Positions 15,309 to 26,700 of a DNA stretch of 64,000 nucleotides are shown here, one piece after another. The stretch lies in contig CAYGPJ010000007.1 of NCBI GenBank assembly GCA_964351865.1, positions 1 to 64,000 of the forward strand, written 5' to 3'. The notes beneath the pieces are model-generated. The model was given only the letters and a program-made list of their open reading frames with translations, was not told the origin of the DNA and did not search any database. Numbering within the stretch: position 1 is the stretch's first letter; every line of letters starts with the position of its first letter. This DNA comes from JBCDJI01 sp964351865 (GTDB lineage Bacteria > Verrucomicrobiota > Verrucomicrobiia > Methylacidiphilales > JBCBYL01). The translations under genes and the position numbers were made by a program.

Positions 15309-16733
15309 TTAAAGCCAAAGCTTTAGGCGGATGAAATCAATGAGTCGGTGTGTTATGAGATACAACGGTGACGCCGTGCCGGCGTCGATGCGGGCGACGC
15401 CGGACATGCCGGGGCGCCACCAGTCGGCGGGTTCGCCGTCTAACGGGCAACGGACGAAGAAGACGTTGTTTTCTTTTACGGCGACGGCTGCTGGCTCGAT
15501 GATTCCGACGATGGAATAGTACTCGTCTTCCGGTCGGCTAGTGAAGGTTAACAATACTTCTGCGTTTTCAAGCACCTCTTGAATGTCTTTCTCGGGAACT
15601 TCGATCTGGAAATAGAGGTCTTCCATCCGAGTCATTTTCATCAGAATGTCGCCTTGTTTAACCGGACCGCCGATTTGTTCGCGCAGTTTTCCTTCGGTGA
15701 TGATGCCCTCAAAGGGGGCTTTAATGGAAGCACGGGAGAGGTCTTCACGAATCATGGCCAGCTTGGCTTCGGACTGTGCCTGTTGGGCCACAGCAATATG
15801 GTAGTCGCCGGTTTTTCCCTGACCTTGGGCCATTTCGGATTCGCCACGGTAGCGGCGCAGATTGGCCAGGGTTTCCGCTTCTTTGAGGCGGAGTTCGGCG
15901 GTGTGCAGGCTGACCAGAATAGCGCCGGTTTTAATTTCATCGCCAGGCTGGGCATTGACGGCGCTGATGAATCCATCGTAGGGTGCTGGAATGTTAATCA
16001 GGGCGTTGGTTTTGAGGCTGAAGTCGCCTTTGATGCGATAGGGCATGGGCCAGAACAGCAGGAAAGCCAGTAAGAGTGAGAGCAGGATGGCGGTGGCTTT
16101 GATCCAGGTTTTTTCGGGGCCGAGCACCTGAGCTAAGCGGTTCTTTATCTTGGTCTCGCCGGTATTCCACCAACGGCGGCCGCTGCGATCGAGGTCTTCG
16201 AGCCGGCGGGTGGCCAGATCGGCAATGAGTTGCAGCGCATCACCTTCTGCGACGGCGAAGGGAGGCTCTTCGCGCTGTAGGGTCAGCACGCCACGGATGT
16301 CCTGATCGATTTCCAGGGGAATGCTGATAAGGTGGTTGGCGGAATGTTTGCGGGCATATTGTTCGTGCTCGCGGGTCAGGGTAATGTCGTCGGGTAGCGG
16401 CGGATAATAGATCGCCTCGCCCTGGTCGGTGCATTCGATCATGGTTTTTTCCAGATCGCGGACGGCACTCATACGGGATTCGATGCGGTGGGTGTGGCTG
16501 ATGGCAATGACCTTGAGGTTTTCACCGCGCCACCAGCCTAACGAGACGCGGGTGGCCTTAAAGTGGAAGGCGATTTCATTGACGAATTCCATCACCGCCG
16601 GTTGGTGCTCGGTGCGCTGATTGAGCAGCATTAGCAGGTCGAGTGCCACGATCAGCGGGCCTTTGGCGGCGGTCTGATCCGTGACGGGTTGCCGGGAATC
16701 AGTGCGTGCGTTTTCCTGCGGGATGTTCTCCAT
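15309..16733 (-). CDS. GAF-domain HlyD-family adaptor; first gene of the export run
   Basis: A GAF-like sensory domain fills residues ~28-185 (IPLEIDQDIRGVLTLQREE is typical of its last strands). A single membrane segment is at 211-229. The periplasmic part from ~235 is a HlyD/RND-type membrane-fusion protein: lipoyl half-motif IPAPYDGFISAVNAQPGDEI, a helical hairpin, the second half-motif ASIKAPFEGIITEGKL, then a beta-barrel domain. The protein ends in a short hydrophobic/aromatic tail (FIRLKLWL). Combining a cytoplasmic GAF domain with an adaptor would let a small molecule or cytoplasmic partner gate the channel (inference). The gene heads the run and is divergent, over ~90 bp, from the FGE-like gene, so both directions may share control. 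Confidence 0.85.
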   Translation of the reverse strand: MENIPQENARTDSRQPVTDQTAAKGPLIVALDLLMLLNQRTEHQPAVMEFVNEIAFHFKATRVSLGWWRGENLKVIAISHTHRIESRMSAVRDLEKTMIECTDQGEAIYYPPLPDDITLTREHEQYARKHSANHLISIPLEIDQDIRGVLTLQREEPPFAVAEGDALQLIADLATRRLEDLDRSGRRWWNTGETKIKNRLAQVLGPEKTWIKATAILLSLLLAFLLFWPMPYRIKGDFSLKTNALINIPAPYDGFISAVNAQPGDEIKTGAILVSLHTAELRLKEAETLANLRRYRGESEMAQGQGKTGDYHIAVAQQAQSEAKLAMIREDLSRASIKAPFEGIITEGKLREQIGGPVKQGDILMKMTRMEDLYFQIEVPEKDIQEVLENAEVLLTFTSRPEDEYYSIVGIIEPAAVAVKENNVFFVRCPLDGEPADWWRPGMSGVARIDAGTASPLYLITHRLIDFIRLKLWL

Positions 16734-16823
16734 AACTTAGCGGAGCGTAACGGTATACGTAGTCACTGGACAGCTAATTTCGTTTGACGCCGGGGTGGGA
16801 TGCATCATGGTGAAGTGATGTGT

Positions 16824-17576
16824 ATGAAACCCAATATCGGTTTAGCTCGAGTGAGTTTGGTGGTGTATCTGGTGTTGGTCTCGGTTGGAATGTCGGCGGC
16901 ATATGCCGCTGAATCGTTTGAGAATTCTCAGGGAGTGACTTTTCTGAAAGTGCCGGGTGAACCGGTGATGATGGCGGTGTGGGAGACGCGGGTGCGTGAT
17001 TATCAGCCTTTTGTAGCTGAGATGAAGCGGACCTGGCCGCAGCCGACTTTTGAGCAAACGCCAGATCATCCGGCGGTGAATGTGAGCTGGGAGGATGCCA
17101 AGGCGTTTGCGCAATGGTTGACTCAGCAGGAACATGCCGCAGGAACCTTGCCGGCGGGTTGGCGCTATCGGTTGCCGCGGGCTAAGGAGTGGAGCGTGGC
17201 CGTAGGGCTACCGGCGGGAAATGAGTTGCAACGGGACGAAATGGCGCTCATTACGAAATTTCCGTGGAACCGTGACTGGCCGCCGACCAAAGATTGTGGC
17301 AATTATCACCCTTCGTTGGGGGTGGATTCGTTTGAGCATACCGCTCCGGTGGGCAGTTTTCAGCCGAATGAGTTGGGGATCTACGATATGGGAGGCAATG
17401 TCTGGGAATGGTGTGAAGATGTCTACAATCAGTCGCCGGATTATCGGGTGCTACGGGGAGCGTCCTGGCGGATGAGAAACCCCGGAGACCTGTTAAGTTC
17501 TACCTCGATCGGTAATCGGCCGAATTTACGGCTGGCGGTCTATGGATTCCGGCTGGTGATCGATGTTTCTGAGTGA
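16824..17576 (+). CDS. Exported FGE-sulfatase-fold protein (non-catalytic type)
   Basis: From the ATG at 16824 the product is 250 residues with a clear signal peptide (1-29, ending SAAYAA). The rest is the formylglycine-generating-enzyme/C-type-lectin-like fold: HPAVNVSWEDAKAFAQWL, YRLPRAKEWS, GIYDMGGNVWEWCED and RVLRGASW. The paired active-site cysteines of genuine FGE, expected in the SSTSIGNRPN segment, are absent, so it should not make formylglycine. Upstream in-frame ATGs at 16800 and 16818 would put extra residues before the signal. It lies between the export run and the giant protein, so a periplasmic role in handling that protein is conceivable but unproven. Confidence 0.85.
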   Translation: MKPNIGLARVSLVVYLVLVSVGMSAAYAAESFENSQGVTFLKVPGEPVMMAVWETRVRDYQPFVAEMKRTWPQPTFEQTPDHPAVNVSWEDAKAFAQWLTQQEHAAGTLPAGWRYRLPRAKEWSVAVGLPAGNELQRDEMALITKFPWNRDWPPTKDCGNYHPSLGVDSFEHTAPVGSFQPNELGIYDMGGNVWEWCEDVYNQSPDYRVLRGASWRMRNPGDLLSSTSIGNRPNLRLAVYGFRLVIDVSE

Positions 17577-17788
17577 TTCCCCGCTGGGGGAGTTGTTTTT
17601 GCGCGATTCTACTGATAAATCAGCAAAATCAGGGTCCAGGGTGCAGGGTGCGTGATTAACATAGGAAAGAACTATTAGATTTATTCACATGTGCTTAATA
17701 TAAAGTAATTTACGATTGACGGATGGTGAAAATAGGAGTCTGCTCTTGCTTGTAAAGTGCAGGAAGTTGCTGCGCCGGAAAATAAGCG

Positions 17789-20700
17789 ATGCAGACTTCC
17801 CTGAAACCTAACCGCAGAAAATCATCGAGCCGTAAATATGTTCCGGGAACTCGCTGGAACCGAAATCAGCTCTCCCGCGCCAGAAGTTATGAGCTCGAGA
17901 CGTTAGAGCCGCGGTATCTGCTCTCGGCGAATTTGTATGATCCGGCGGATGGGGTGTTGCCCGGTGGTCCTGTGGTTGCCAACACCTTGGAGGCTAATAT
18001 CACAAGTTCTTTCGATCAGTTGGCTCGGATGGGGAATATTCTCGATAGCGATGCGGCCATTACTGCGGACACCAAGGAAACGGTGTTGCCCTTCTTCGGG
18101 GATTCCATCGAAGGGTTAATGGGCTTCAAGGTCAGCCAGCTTTTTAGCGGAGATAACGGTTCGGATACGTATTCTTCGATTATCGGGGACGCATTTGCCG
18201 GGGGAAATATCGACTCCGGTGATTTGGCGACCGCGCTGAATACCTTCGTTCAGGGCGAGTTTGGTGCCGGGGCCAGTGTTTCGGATGCCGGTTCTACCAA
18301 TGCGGAGATGACGCTCAGCTTTACCTTTGATCTGGCCAAGTCCGCCCAGAGTCTGGTCTTCGGTGATGAGGCGCAGGAGTTTTATCTGAAGTTCGGCACC
18401 AACGCCAATGCGATGCTGGACTTTAAGCCGATCCAGTTCGAGTTTGTGGTGGATTTGACGGATATTGATAATACTAGTCTGTCGGTCCTCGATAATCCCT
18501 TGACTACCGCTTACAATGAAAACCTCAACGCGGATACGGCGGATGGCAATAGGCACGATGATACCGACTATCATTTTGCCTTCGGTAGCGGTTCCAATAA
18601 CACGTTTTCGATTGATGCGGACTCTGCCCACAGCGCGGCGATCGGCACCGATCCGTTGCTGACCAATTTCGGGATTGGCTTCGGGTTGATTCAGGCGTGG
18701 GAAGGTGCGGGCACGGCTGGGGGTAAAATCTCCAATACCGGCGGAACCCTTGATTTTAATCTGAATATGGATTTCACGATTGATTCCGGCCTCTTCACTG
18801 GCGGCAAGTTGCGGTTGGATACGATGAAGGGGGTGTCGGACTGGAGTGGTAAAATCAGTATCGATAAGCCGGTTTCCGGCATCGAAAACCAAGGTGAGCT
18901 TTTCTTGCCGGTGGATGTCATCAACCCGGCGGGAGATCAGTTTATCAGCGGCTTCGATGGGATCACCGGCAGCTTCACGTTTACAAATGACAGTCTCTTT
19001 GATGGTCGCGCGGCGCTTGTGCAGACGGATAATACGCTGGCCTCGTTCTCACGCATTCTGCCGGAAGATCTGCTCCGCTTCGTCGAAGGCACTGCCAGTG
19101 TGCTGGGGCAGACCGAACAATTGGAAGAGCTCCAGGCATTCCTCCCGTTCCTGGATCTTACGCTAGGTGAAGCCTACGGCTATGGAGATGCGGCCAACAA
19201 GGCGTTGTATGATCCGTTGCGCACGGTGACTAATCTGATTACCGCCGTGAACGCTCCGTCGACTACAGGTGATCCGGTGGATTATTCCGGCACGGCCGGT
19301 TTCACCATCACCTTAGCAACCGCTGGAGCAATGTCGAACAAGGCGATCAGTGTCACGGGGGCGACCTCGCTGGAAGACCTTAAGAACAAACTCAATACGG
19401 CCTTCGCCGCCGGCACGGATATCAGTGCCTTCGTGCAGGCGCGTTTGAGCGGGGGGAATTCCCCTCGGATTGAACTGGTCGCGCCGGAAGCCACCGACAT
19501 CTTTCTGAATAATTTCTCCGGCGATCTGGACATCGGCTTCGAGCAGAACGGACTGGTGTTTGCCCGCAATAACGGAACGATCAGTGCCGGGGGCGTGAAT
19601 GGCAATAAATTCACCTGGGATGGGGTGAATATTGATTCCTCCGCCGGCTTTGATGTGACCGCGTGGGATACGCTGGAAACCTTCACGATTCAAGTGGGAT
19701 CTGATGCGGCGGTCACGGTGACGGTGCCGCCATCCTCCTTCTACAGTGTGACCGAGCTGGCACTCTACATCCAGGCGCAGGTGGCGGAAGCGGGCCTCTA
19801 TGATGTGAACGCCAACACAGGCGTGACCGTTTCTGCGGTGCAGGCGGGAACTGGCTTTGGTCTACAGTTCACCCATACGGACGGCATCTCCTCATTGACG
19901 ATCGCAGGCAGCGCCGCTTCCAAGTTCAATCTGGCGGCCGCCACCGGAACGACGGTGGCCTCCAATGCACAGGTCGCGGTTTCTCCATTCAATATGGATG
20001 GCACTCCGATTTCGTTCGATGTGGAAGTTAAGCGTCAGCAGGACGGCACGCTTTCCACCGAAACGGCGACGGTCAGTATTCCGGCGCAGGATCACACTAC
20101 CTTTGAAGGCCTGTTAAATAGCATTCGTTCTGCTTTTAGCGCCGCGGGCATCACCGACTTTTTACAGACCTCCGGTGTGCTGGTCGATCTGGTCCGGGCT
20201 CCAGGTGGCGGTGTAGGCTTGAGTTTTTACGGTTCTCCGGAGGTGTATGAAATCACCCTGTCCGGGGTGGCGGCGGATATGGCTAAGCTCGGATTGAGCG
20301 GGGCAAGCTTTACGTCGACCGCACCATTTATTGAGTTAGAAGTGACCGAAGGAACCGGAGCGTCTGCGTCGACGAACACCACGAAGGTTTACCTGAACGG
20401 GAATACCACGATGTCCTACTTCTCGGATGAAGTGAATTCATCGGTGGAGAACGTCGTCAGCGACATCAAAAGTGCGCTGGAACGTGCCGGGTTACTGAAT
20501 CTCGGGAATACCGGTGCCAATACCGGAGTGGATTTCCGTGCAATCGGTACGGGTGGCGGGGGCTTGACTGAAAATCTGGAATTCTATGCGCTGAATGCGG
20601 GATCCGGTGATAATCAGATTTCGGCGATTGCGACGCTCGCTGGGAGTGCGGCTGTTTCTCATCTGAATCTCTCCAATAAGCCATCGGAAAGTTATTCGGT

Positions 20701-23700
20701 AGCGACTAAGATTTCGCGTCCGAATTTTGATAGTGTCCAGACCTTTGTGGAGCGGTTGAATACAGCCGTTGGGGTGCCGCATATAAAGGTGCAGACTAAT
20801 GCGGCGGGCACCGGCCTTTCTTTTACTCCATGGACTGCCAATGCTGCTTCGATTCTCATTTTAGGGCAAAATCCGGCAGACACGTCCCCGCTGGATTTAC
20901 TGCAGATCAACCGGTCTGTCTCACCTGTCAGTGACTATATTTCTGATGCTGCTATTGACTTGAATGCGTGGAGTACGGCTACAACTGCCGAGCGCACTTT
21001 GGTTTTCAGTGCCTATAACGCATTTACGGTTAGAACAGGTCGGGCGACGATTGAGTTGCCACAACGTAGCTTCACCTCCTTGAGTGATCTGGCGCAGACG
21101 ATTCAGGGGCTGCTGCAGGCAGAGGCGTTTAACGAAGGGCTTCTGACGAGTCCCGCCGTTTATAACGCAGGGGATTTACTCAATGGCGTTTCTCCCTACT
21201 TCGATTTTCCGATCCGGTTCTACTTTGATGAAAACAGCCAGAGCGGGGGGGGGCTCGCCGATCTGACCGATGTGCAGGTGCGCTTTGATTCCGATTACGG
21301 CCGCACTGAAACCGGTCTGGTTTCCGGGCTGTCCTCCACTGATGTGCAGACGGTCAGTCGCTCAACCGACGTGAGTCTGACGCTGGGTGTGGATCTGATT
21401 CAACCGGATGCTGCGGGCGGAAATTTGGAATTTATTCTGCCTGTGCTGGATCTGCCGAACTGGGATGGCACGATCACGGATGATTTTGTACTGAACGTGA
21501 CGGTGGATGGGGCGGCTCCGGTGGAACTGCGGGTTGCCAGCTCGGATATCTCCGGGGCTCCGGTGACGGTGCAGGATTTTGTGGATGCGCTGAATGCGCA
21601 GATCTCCGCCCAAGGTCTGGGGGCTGTCATTGCCGCCAGCTTTGCTACCGATGATCAGAATACCACCGCTCCCGGTGATGATATTACCTTATTGCGTATC
21701 GTCAGCCTGAGCGGCATGGCGAATCGCATCCTGATCGAAGCGCCGAATGCGACGCCGAATTCCGCTCGCACGGAGATGGGGTTGGCATCTTCCTACTTCC
21801 CGACCACCGAATCGCTGGTGGTGGAATTACCGGTACTGATTGCAGGCTGGGATGGTCAGTTGACCCTGGATTCCCGTTTGCAGATCGTGCTGGATGATGG
21901 GGTGAATCGTGATGTGCTGGTGACCGCTGCGGACATCATTGCTTATCAGTCTTCCGGAACACCAGACTTTAGCACCTTGGATTATATTGCCGTATTAAAC
22001 CAGAAACTGGCAGCCATGAGTTACGGCTCGGGCAATCTCAGCGACATCCTGTTGTTTGAGCTGGATACAGTAAACAATTTTGCCCGCGACGTGATCCGAC
22101 TGGTCGCCGCACCGGGCGCGACGCGCAGTCTGATGGTGCGGGTGCCGGAATACGCGGTCGATCTGGTGCAGGTGCAGGATGAAGCTTCCGATAAGCTCGG
22201 ATTCACTACAACCATTTCTCCGGCGGAAACCCGTACAGATTTTTTCCCGCCCGCGGTGGCGGCTTCGGCTGATCTGGACATTACGAGTTTCTTTACAGGA
22301 TTTGTTCTCACTCAGGATTTAAGTATGGCGATCACGCTGCCGGACGGCACGACCCGTGCGGTCCGGATTCTGGCGTCGGATACCAGTGGCAATGCCGACT
22401 GGGGAGCCCTTGGGACAGATATTATTAATGCCTTAGCGGCCGCTGGCATTACAGATGTCTCTGTGGCTCTCAGTGGTGTAGGGCCTGCCACATCCATTTT
22501 TCTGGAATTCACAGGTGCCGCCTCCGCGACGTCGGTCTGGCGGGTGGAAGCCGGTCGCGATATCTATTATGGCACCGCAACCGATGCGATTATCGCGGAT
22601 CAGATTTTTGACAGTGCGGGCGCCGGGGCAACTAACTCCATCGGCTTTGAGCTGGAAACGGATGCTTTCTTCACCGTCAAGTTGCCGGATGGCACCTTTG
22701 ATGTGATTCAAGTGGAGGCCGCCGACTCGGTGGGCGCTGCTTCGCTGGCAGATCTGGTAGAGGTCATTCAGAATGCTATTCTCGCCAACCGTTCTTTCTC
22801 GGATTCGGGTATCCGGCCCAAGATCGATGTGTCTGAGGTCGGCGGCAAAATTCAGTTTGATCTGAATGACTCGTTCTACCCGAACGGGGGCACCTGGAAT
22901 CTGCAAGTCGGCACCGCCTACGAAGAAGGAAAAAGCAACGCCGCCCGTTTCGAATTGCTCTTTGCCGATGAAACGGCAGTGGAAAGCCAATACGCGGTCG
23001 TTGGCCCGATTTCCGGTAAATTGGTAACGACGTCCGATTTCCGCTTATCCAACAACCTCACCTTCGATATTTCGATCAATGGCACCGATTACGAAACGGT
23101 CACCGTGTTGGCATCTGCCACCACAACCAATACCACCATCGGTGATCTGGTGGCGGACATCAACGCCGCGCTTGCCGCTAAATCGGTCACCGTCGGCACC
23201 GGTAACAACGCCGGAGATTTTGTCAGTGCCGGTGTGATCGCGAATGCGACTCGGATTCAGATTCGCATGAACGATAATGCGCCAGTGGATGTCTTGAGCG
23301 TCCGCTTCGATCCGGGCTCATCGGCGACGAATTCGTATGTCAGTGAACTTGGATTCCCGGATTTTGAAACTCGGATCGGGATGCGTGGTTCGGATCCACG
23401 GTTGTCCGGGCTGAATCTGATTGGCTCCGCCACAGTGGAGTCCGGCACGGCTGCTGGGCAGGGATCTTTCGGCTACATTGATTTTGATTTTGGTTCTGCG
23501 GACGTCAACTTGCAGGCGGATTCAGAACTCCGTCTGGGTGGCGTCACGCGCTTACAGGATGTGGCCCGTGCACTTTCCGGCTACCGGGCAGAATATGAGG
23601 CGAATGCTGCCAGCCCGTTTTCGGTAGATCTGGGGGTGCTGGACAGCACTTATGCCAAGTTTGAATTACAGAATCTTTCGTTCCCGGGTGACTCGGTTAC

Positions 23701-26700
23701 CGGTCAGAGTATTACCAACTTGAGCTTCGCCGCCAACGCGACGATTCTGATGGAATATGCACTGACGGGCGGAGGGGTCGGTTCGCGGATCGGTGTGGCG
23801 GGTACGACGTTTACCAACCCCGGCCGTGCCGATATTACCTTTACCAATACCGACAGTGTGGAACTGCTTTCCCGCATCCGCTTCATCGATGTGGTCGGAT
23901 CTCTCTGGCGCGTGGGCGACATGCTATCGGACTGGATGAACAATGACCCGAACGGCGCTTTCAAGCAAAAGCTTTTCTTCGCGGAGTCCGGACTGGTAGA
24001 TATTTATGACTTCGGTCAGGCCTTTAATCAGGTAGTCGATGAAATTTCCCTCAACCCGCCGGAGAATTTACAGGAACTGGCGCGCTCGCTCTCGATCGGA
24101 TTGCAGATTGATGCGGCGGATATTGCGATTTCACTCAAGACCTCCGGCAGCGGTTCCACGTACGATGCGGCGATCAATATCGCCTTCGAATTGGTTCGCA
24201 CCGTGACGGCGACACTGCCGTTGTTTGTCGATTTGGCGACGTTACGCGGTCGCAGCATCAATGCCGGACTGGTAGAGCAAAGCCTGCTGGGCATGAACTC
24301 CCTCTCAGGTAACCCGACCAATCCGATGGAAGTGGAATTCTCCGCATTGTCCAAGCTGATCCTGGACATGGATCTGCAACTGGTCGAAGACGGCGTAGTC
24401 ATTGAACCGAAGCCGGTGCTGAATCAACCGGCTTCCGGCAGCATGTTCGAAACCAAGTTCCACCTGAATGGAGATTCCTACACTAGCGATATCCCGGCGG
24501 GGGCGAACAATCTACGCCTAGGCTACAGCTGGCTGGATAATGAGGGTAATGAAGTGGTGGCGCCGGGTGACCTGAATATCCCGATCAACGCTACGCTGGC
24601 AACCACTCGCCCGCTGACCGGAGTCACCTATGATGATACGGTCGCCTCCGGCTTTGCTACCTTAACTTCCGATACCAATGGCAAACTGACGTTGGATGGT
24701 ACCGACGTACAGGTGGGAGATATCGTGTTGATCAAAGATCAGGCGGATGCCGCTCAGAATGGGGTCTATACCGTGATCAATACGGGAAGCGCGGGTGCGG
24801 CCTGGCAGTTGTCGCGGTATAATTCCCTGGAAAACGCCAGCGAACTCGACTGGGTCAAAGTCTTCATCGGGGCCGGCACTAAGTATGCCAACAAAGGCTT
24901 CATGATTAAAGCCATCCCGACGGTGGATGTGGTCGCGCATGCGACTGCCAATCTGGCGGCTGGCTATCAGGATTTTACACAAAATGCAGACCCTTCGGAT
25001 GATCATTTCCTGCCGCTGCTGACGGCCAGCGGAAATGGGGCGTTGTCCCTCGGTGGAGTATCCCCGGCCGTGGGTGACTTTGTCTTACTTTCCGGACAGA
25101 CGGATCCGGATCGCAACGGGGTGTATCAGGTCATTAATTTGGGTTCTGGAGCGGCTCCGTGGAAGTTGGTGCAGATGGATATTGGAAAATCCACGCTAGG
25201 CAAGGCCAGCTACAACAACGGAACCACTGTTTCGGAATTCCAGGTGCTGAAGAACGCCGCGAACAACGATATATCTGTGACAGCGGCGCCGGCGCAGCCT
25301 CCTTACCATGTGGTAGAACTGCGGGCATCTGCCGTGGCGATTAACGAAACCGGTGAAGTGGCGTTACCGGATGCCAACGGAACTCCGGCGATTTACGACA
25401 CCGAAGCAGTGACGGTCGATCCGGATCTGATTGTGGCACCGATCGTGGTGGAGGTTTCGACGACGGAGGCTCTGAATGCGACATTTACCACAACGAGCAG
25501 CGGACGGTTAACGGCGAACGCGAATGGCGTCATCTCTATCGATGGGCAAGCGCTGGCATTGAATGATCTGGTGTTGGTGAACCATCAAGCGGATGGAGTG
25601 CAAAACGGGATCTATCAAGTGACGGCGGTGGGATCTGCCTCGGCAACCTGGCAACTGACTCGTGACACCAGCTTTAATTCCATCGGGGAACTGTCCTCCG
25701 CCAAGATCAGTATCACTTCCGGCACGTATGCGGGTGAGCGCTTCCTGCAATCCGAAACACTGGCCAGCACGCTGAATGACTCCGTCGTACGGTTCTCACG
25801 TCTGATCGCTCCGGCATCGTTCCAACTCAATCTGAATATCCCTAATGATCCGGCTCCACTGGGAACGGTCAATGCGGTTCAGAGTAAACAGCTTCCGTAT
25901 CAGCTCACCGTTGCGACCACCGGTAGCATCGACACCACTCCGGCCGGTGCGAATGCAATCGCGGAATATATCGACCCCGCGACCGGTTCCGCCTACATCG
26001 AAGGTCTGGCCAATGGTTCGATCAATTCCATTCGCATTAAAGCATGGGATCCGATCTCTGATTCCGAAATCTCACTGCCGGGTATTGATGGTTATACGGC
26101 TTTCCAGGTAGGGGATCGTATTCTGGTCAAAGATCAGTTCCGCGATACCAGTGCAGATCCGGCCACCCAGAATTATCAAGGTCATTATCAGAACGGAATT
26201 TACGAAGTGGTTTCCGTGGGAGGGGTGAATACCAAATGGCGCATCCAACGGGTGGATTTTGCCGATGATACGGATAACGCAGGTGCCTTTAATGCGAATG
26301 AAATGATCGAACTGCGCGCTTCGATTCTGCGTGGACTTTACGGTGGGGATACCCGCTGGATCCAGACCAATGCTCAATTGACGGCACTATCTGCCGGTCA
26401 AAACGTTAAGTTCTCGGATGAAATCGCTTCCATTTACGGTCACTACGACGTGAACGGAACATTGAAGGAATCCTGGTTTGATCTCACTGCGGTGGGTGAA
26501 GTGGCAGCGACGCTGCCATTGACCGTGATTCTGGTGCCGGAAGGCGGCGGAGAGACCATTATTTCTAAGGATCTGGGAAGCCTGACCGATAACGAGAAGA
26601 AAACGCTGGGGTTGATGGGCAGTAGTATTATCTATGCCGACCTCTACGAGTCCATGCCGGACCTACCGACGCTGCAGATGATCATTCCGGATGACGCCGA

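Noticed and set aside
16824..17576. True formylglycine-generating enzyme
   Set aside because: The fold matches, but the active-site cysteines are absent and no sulfatase is nearby.
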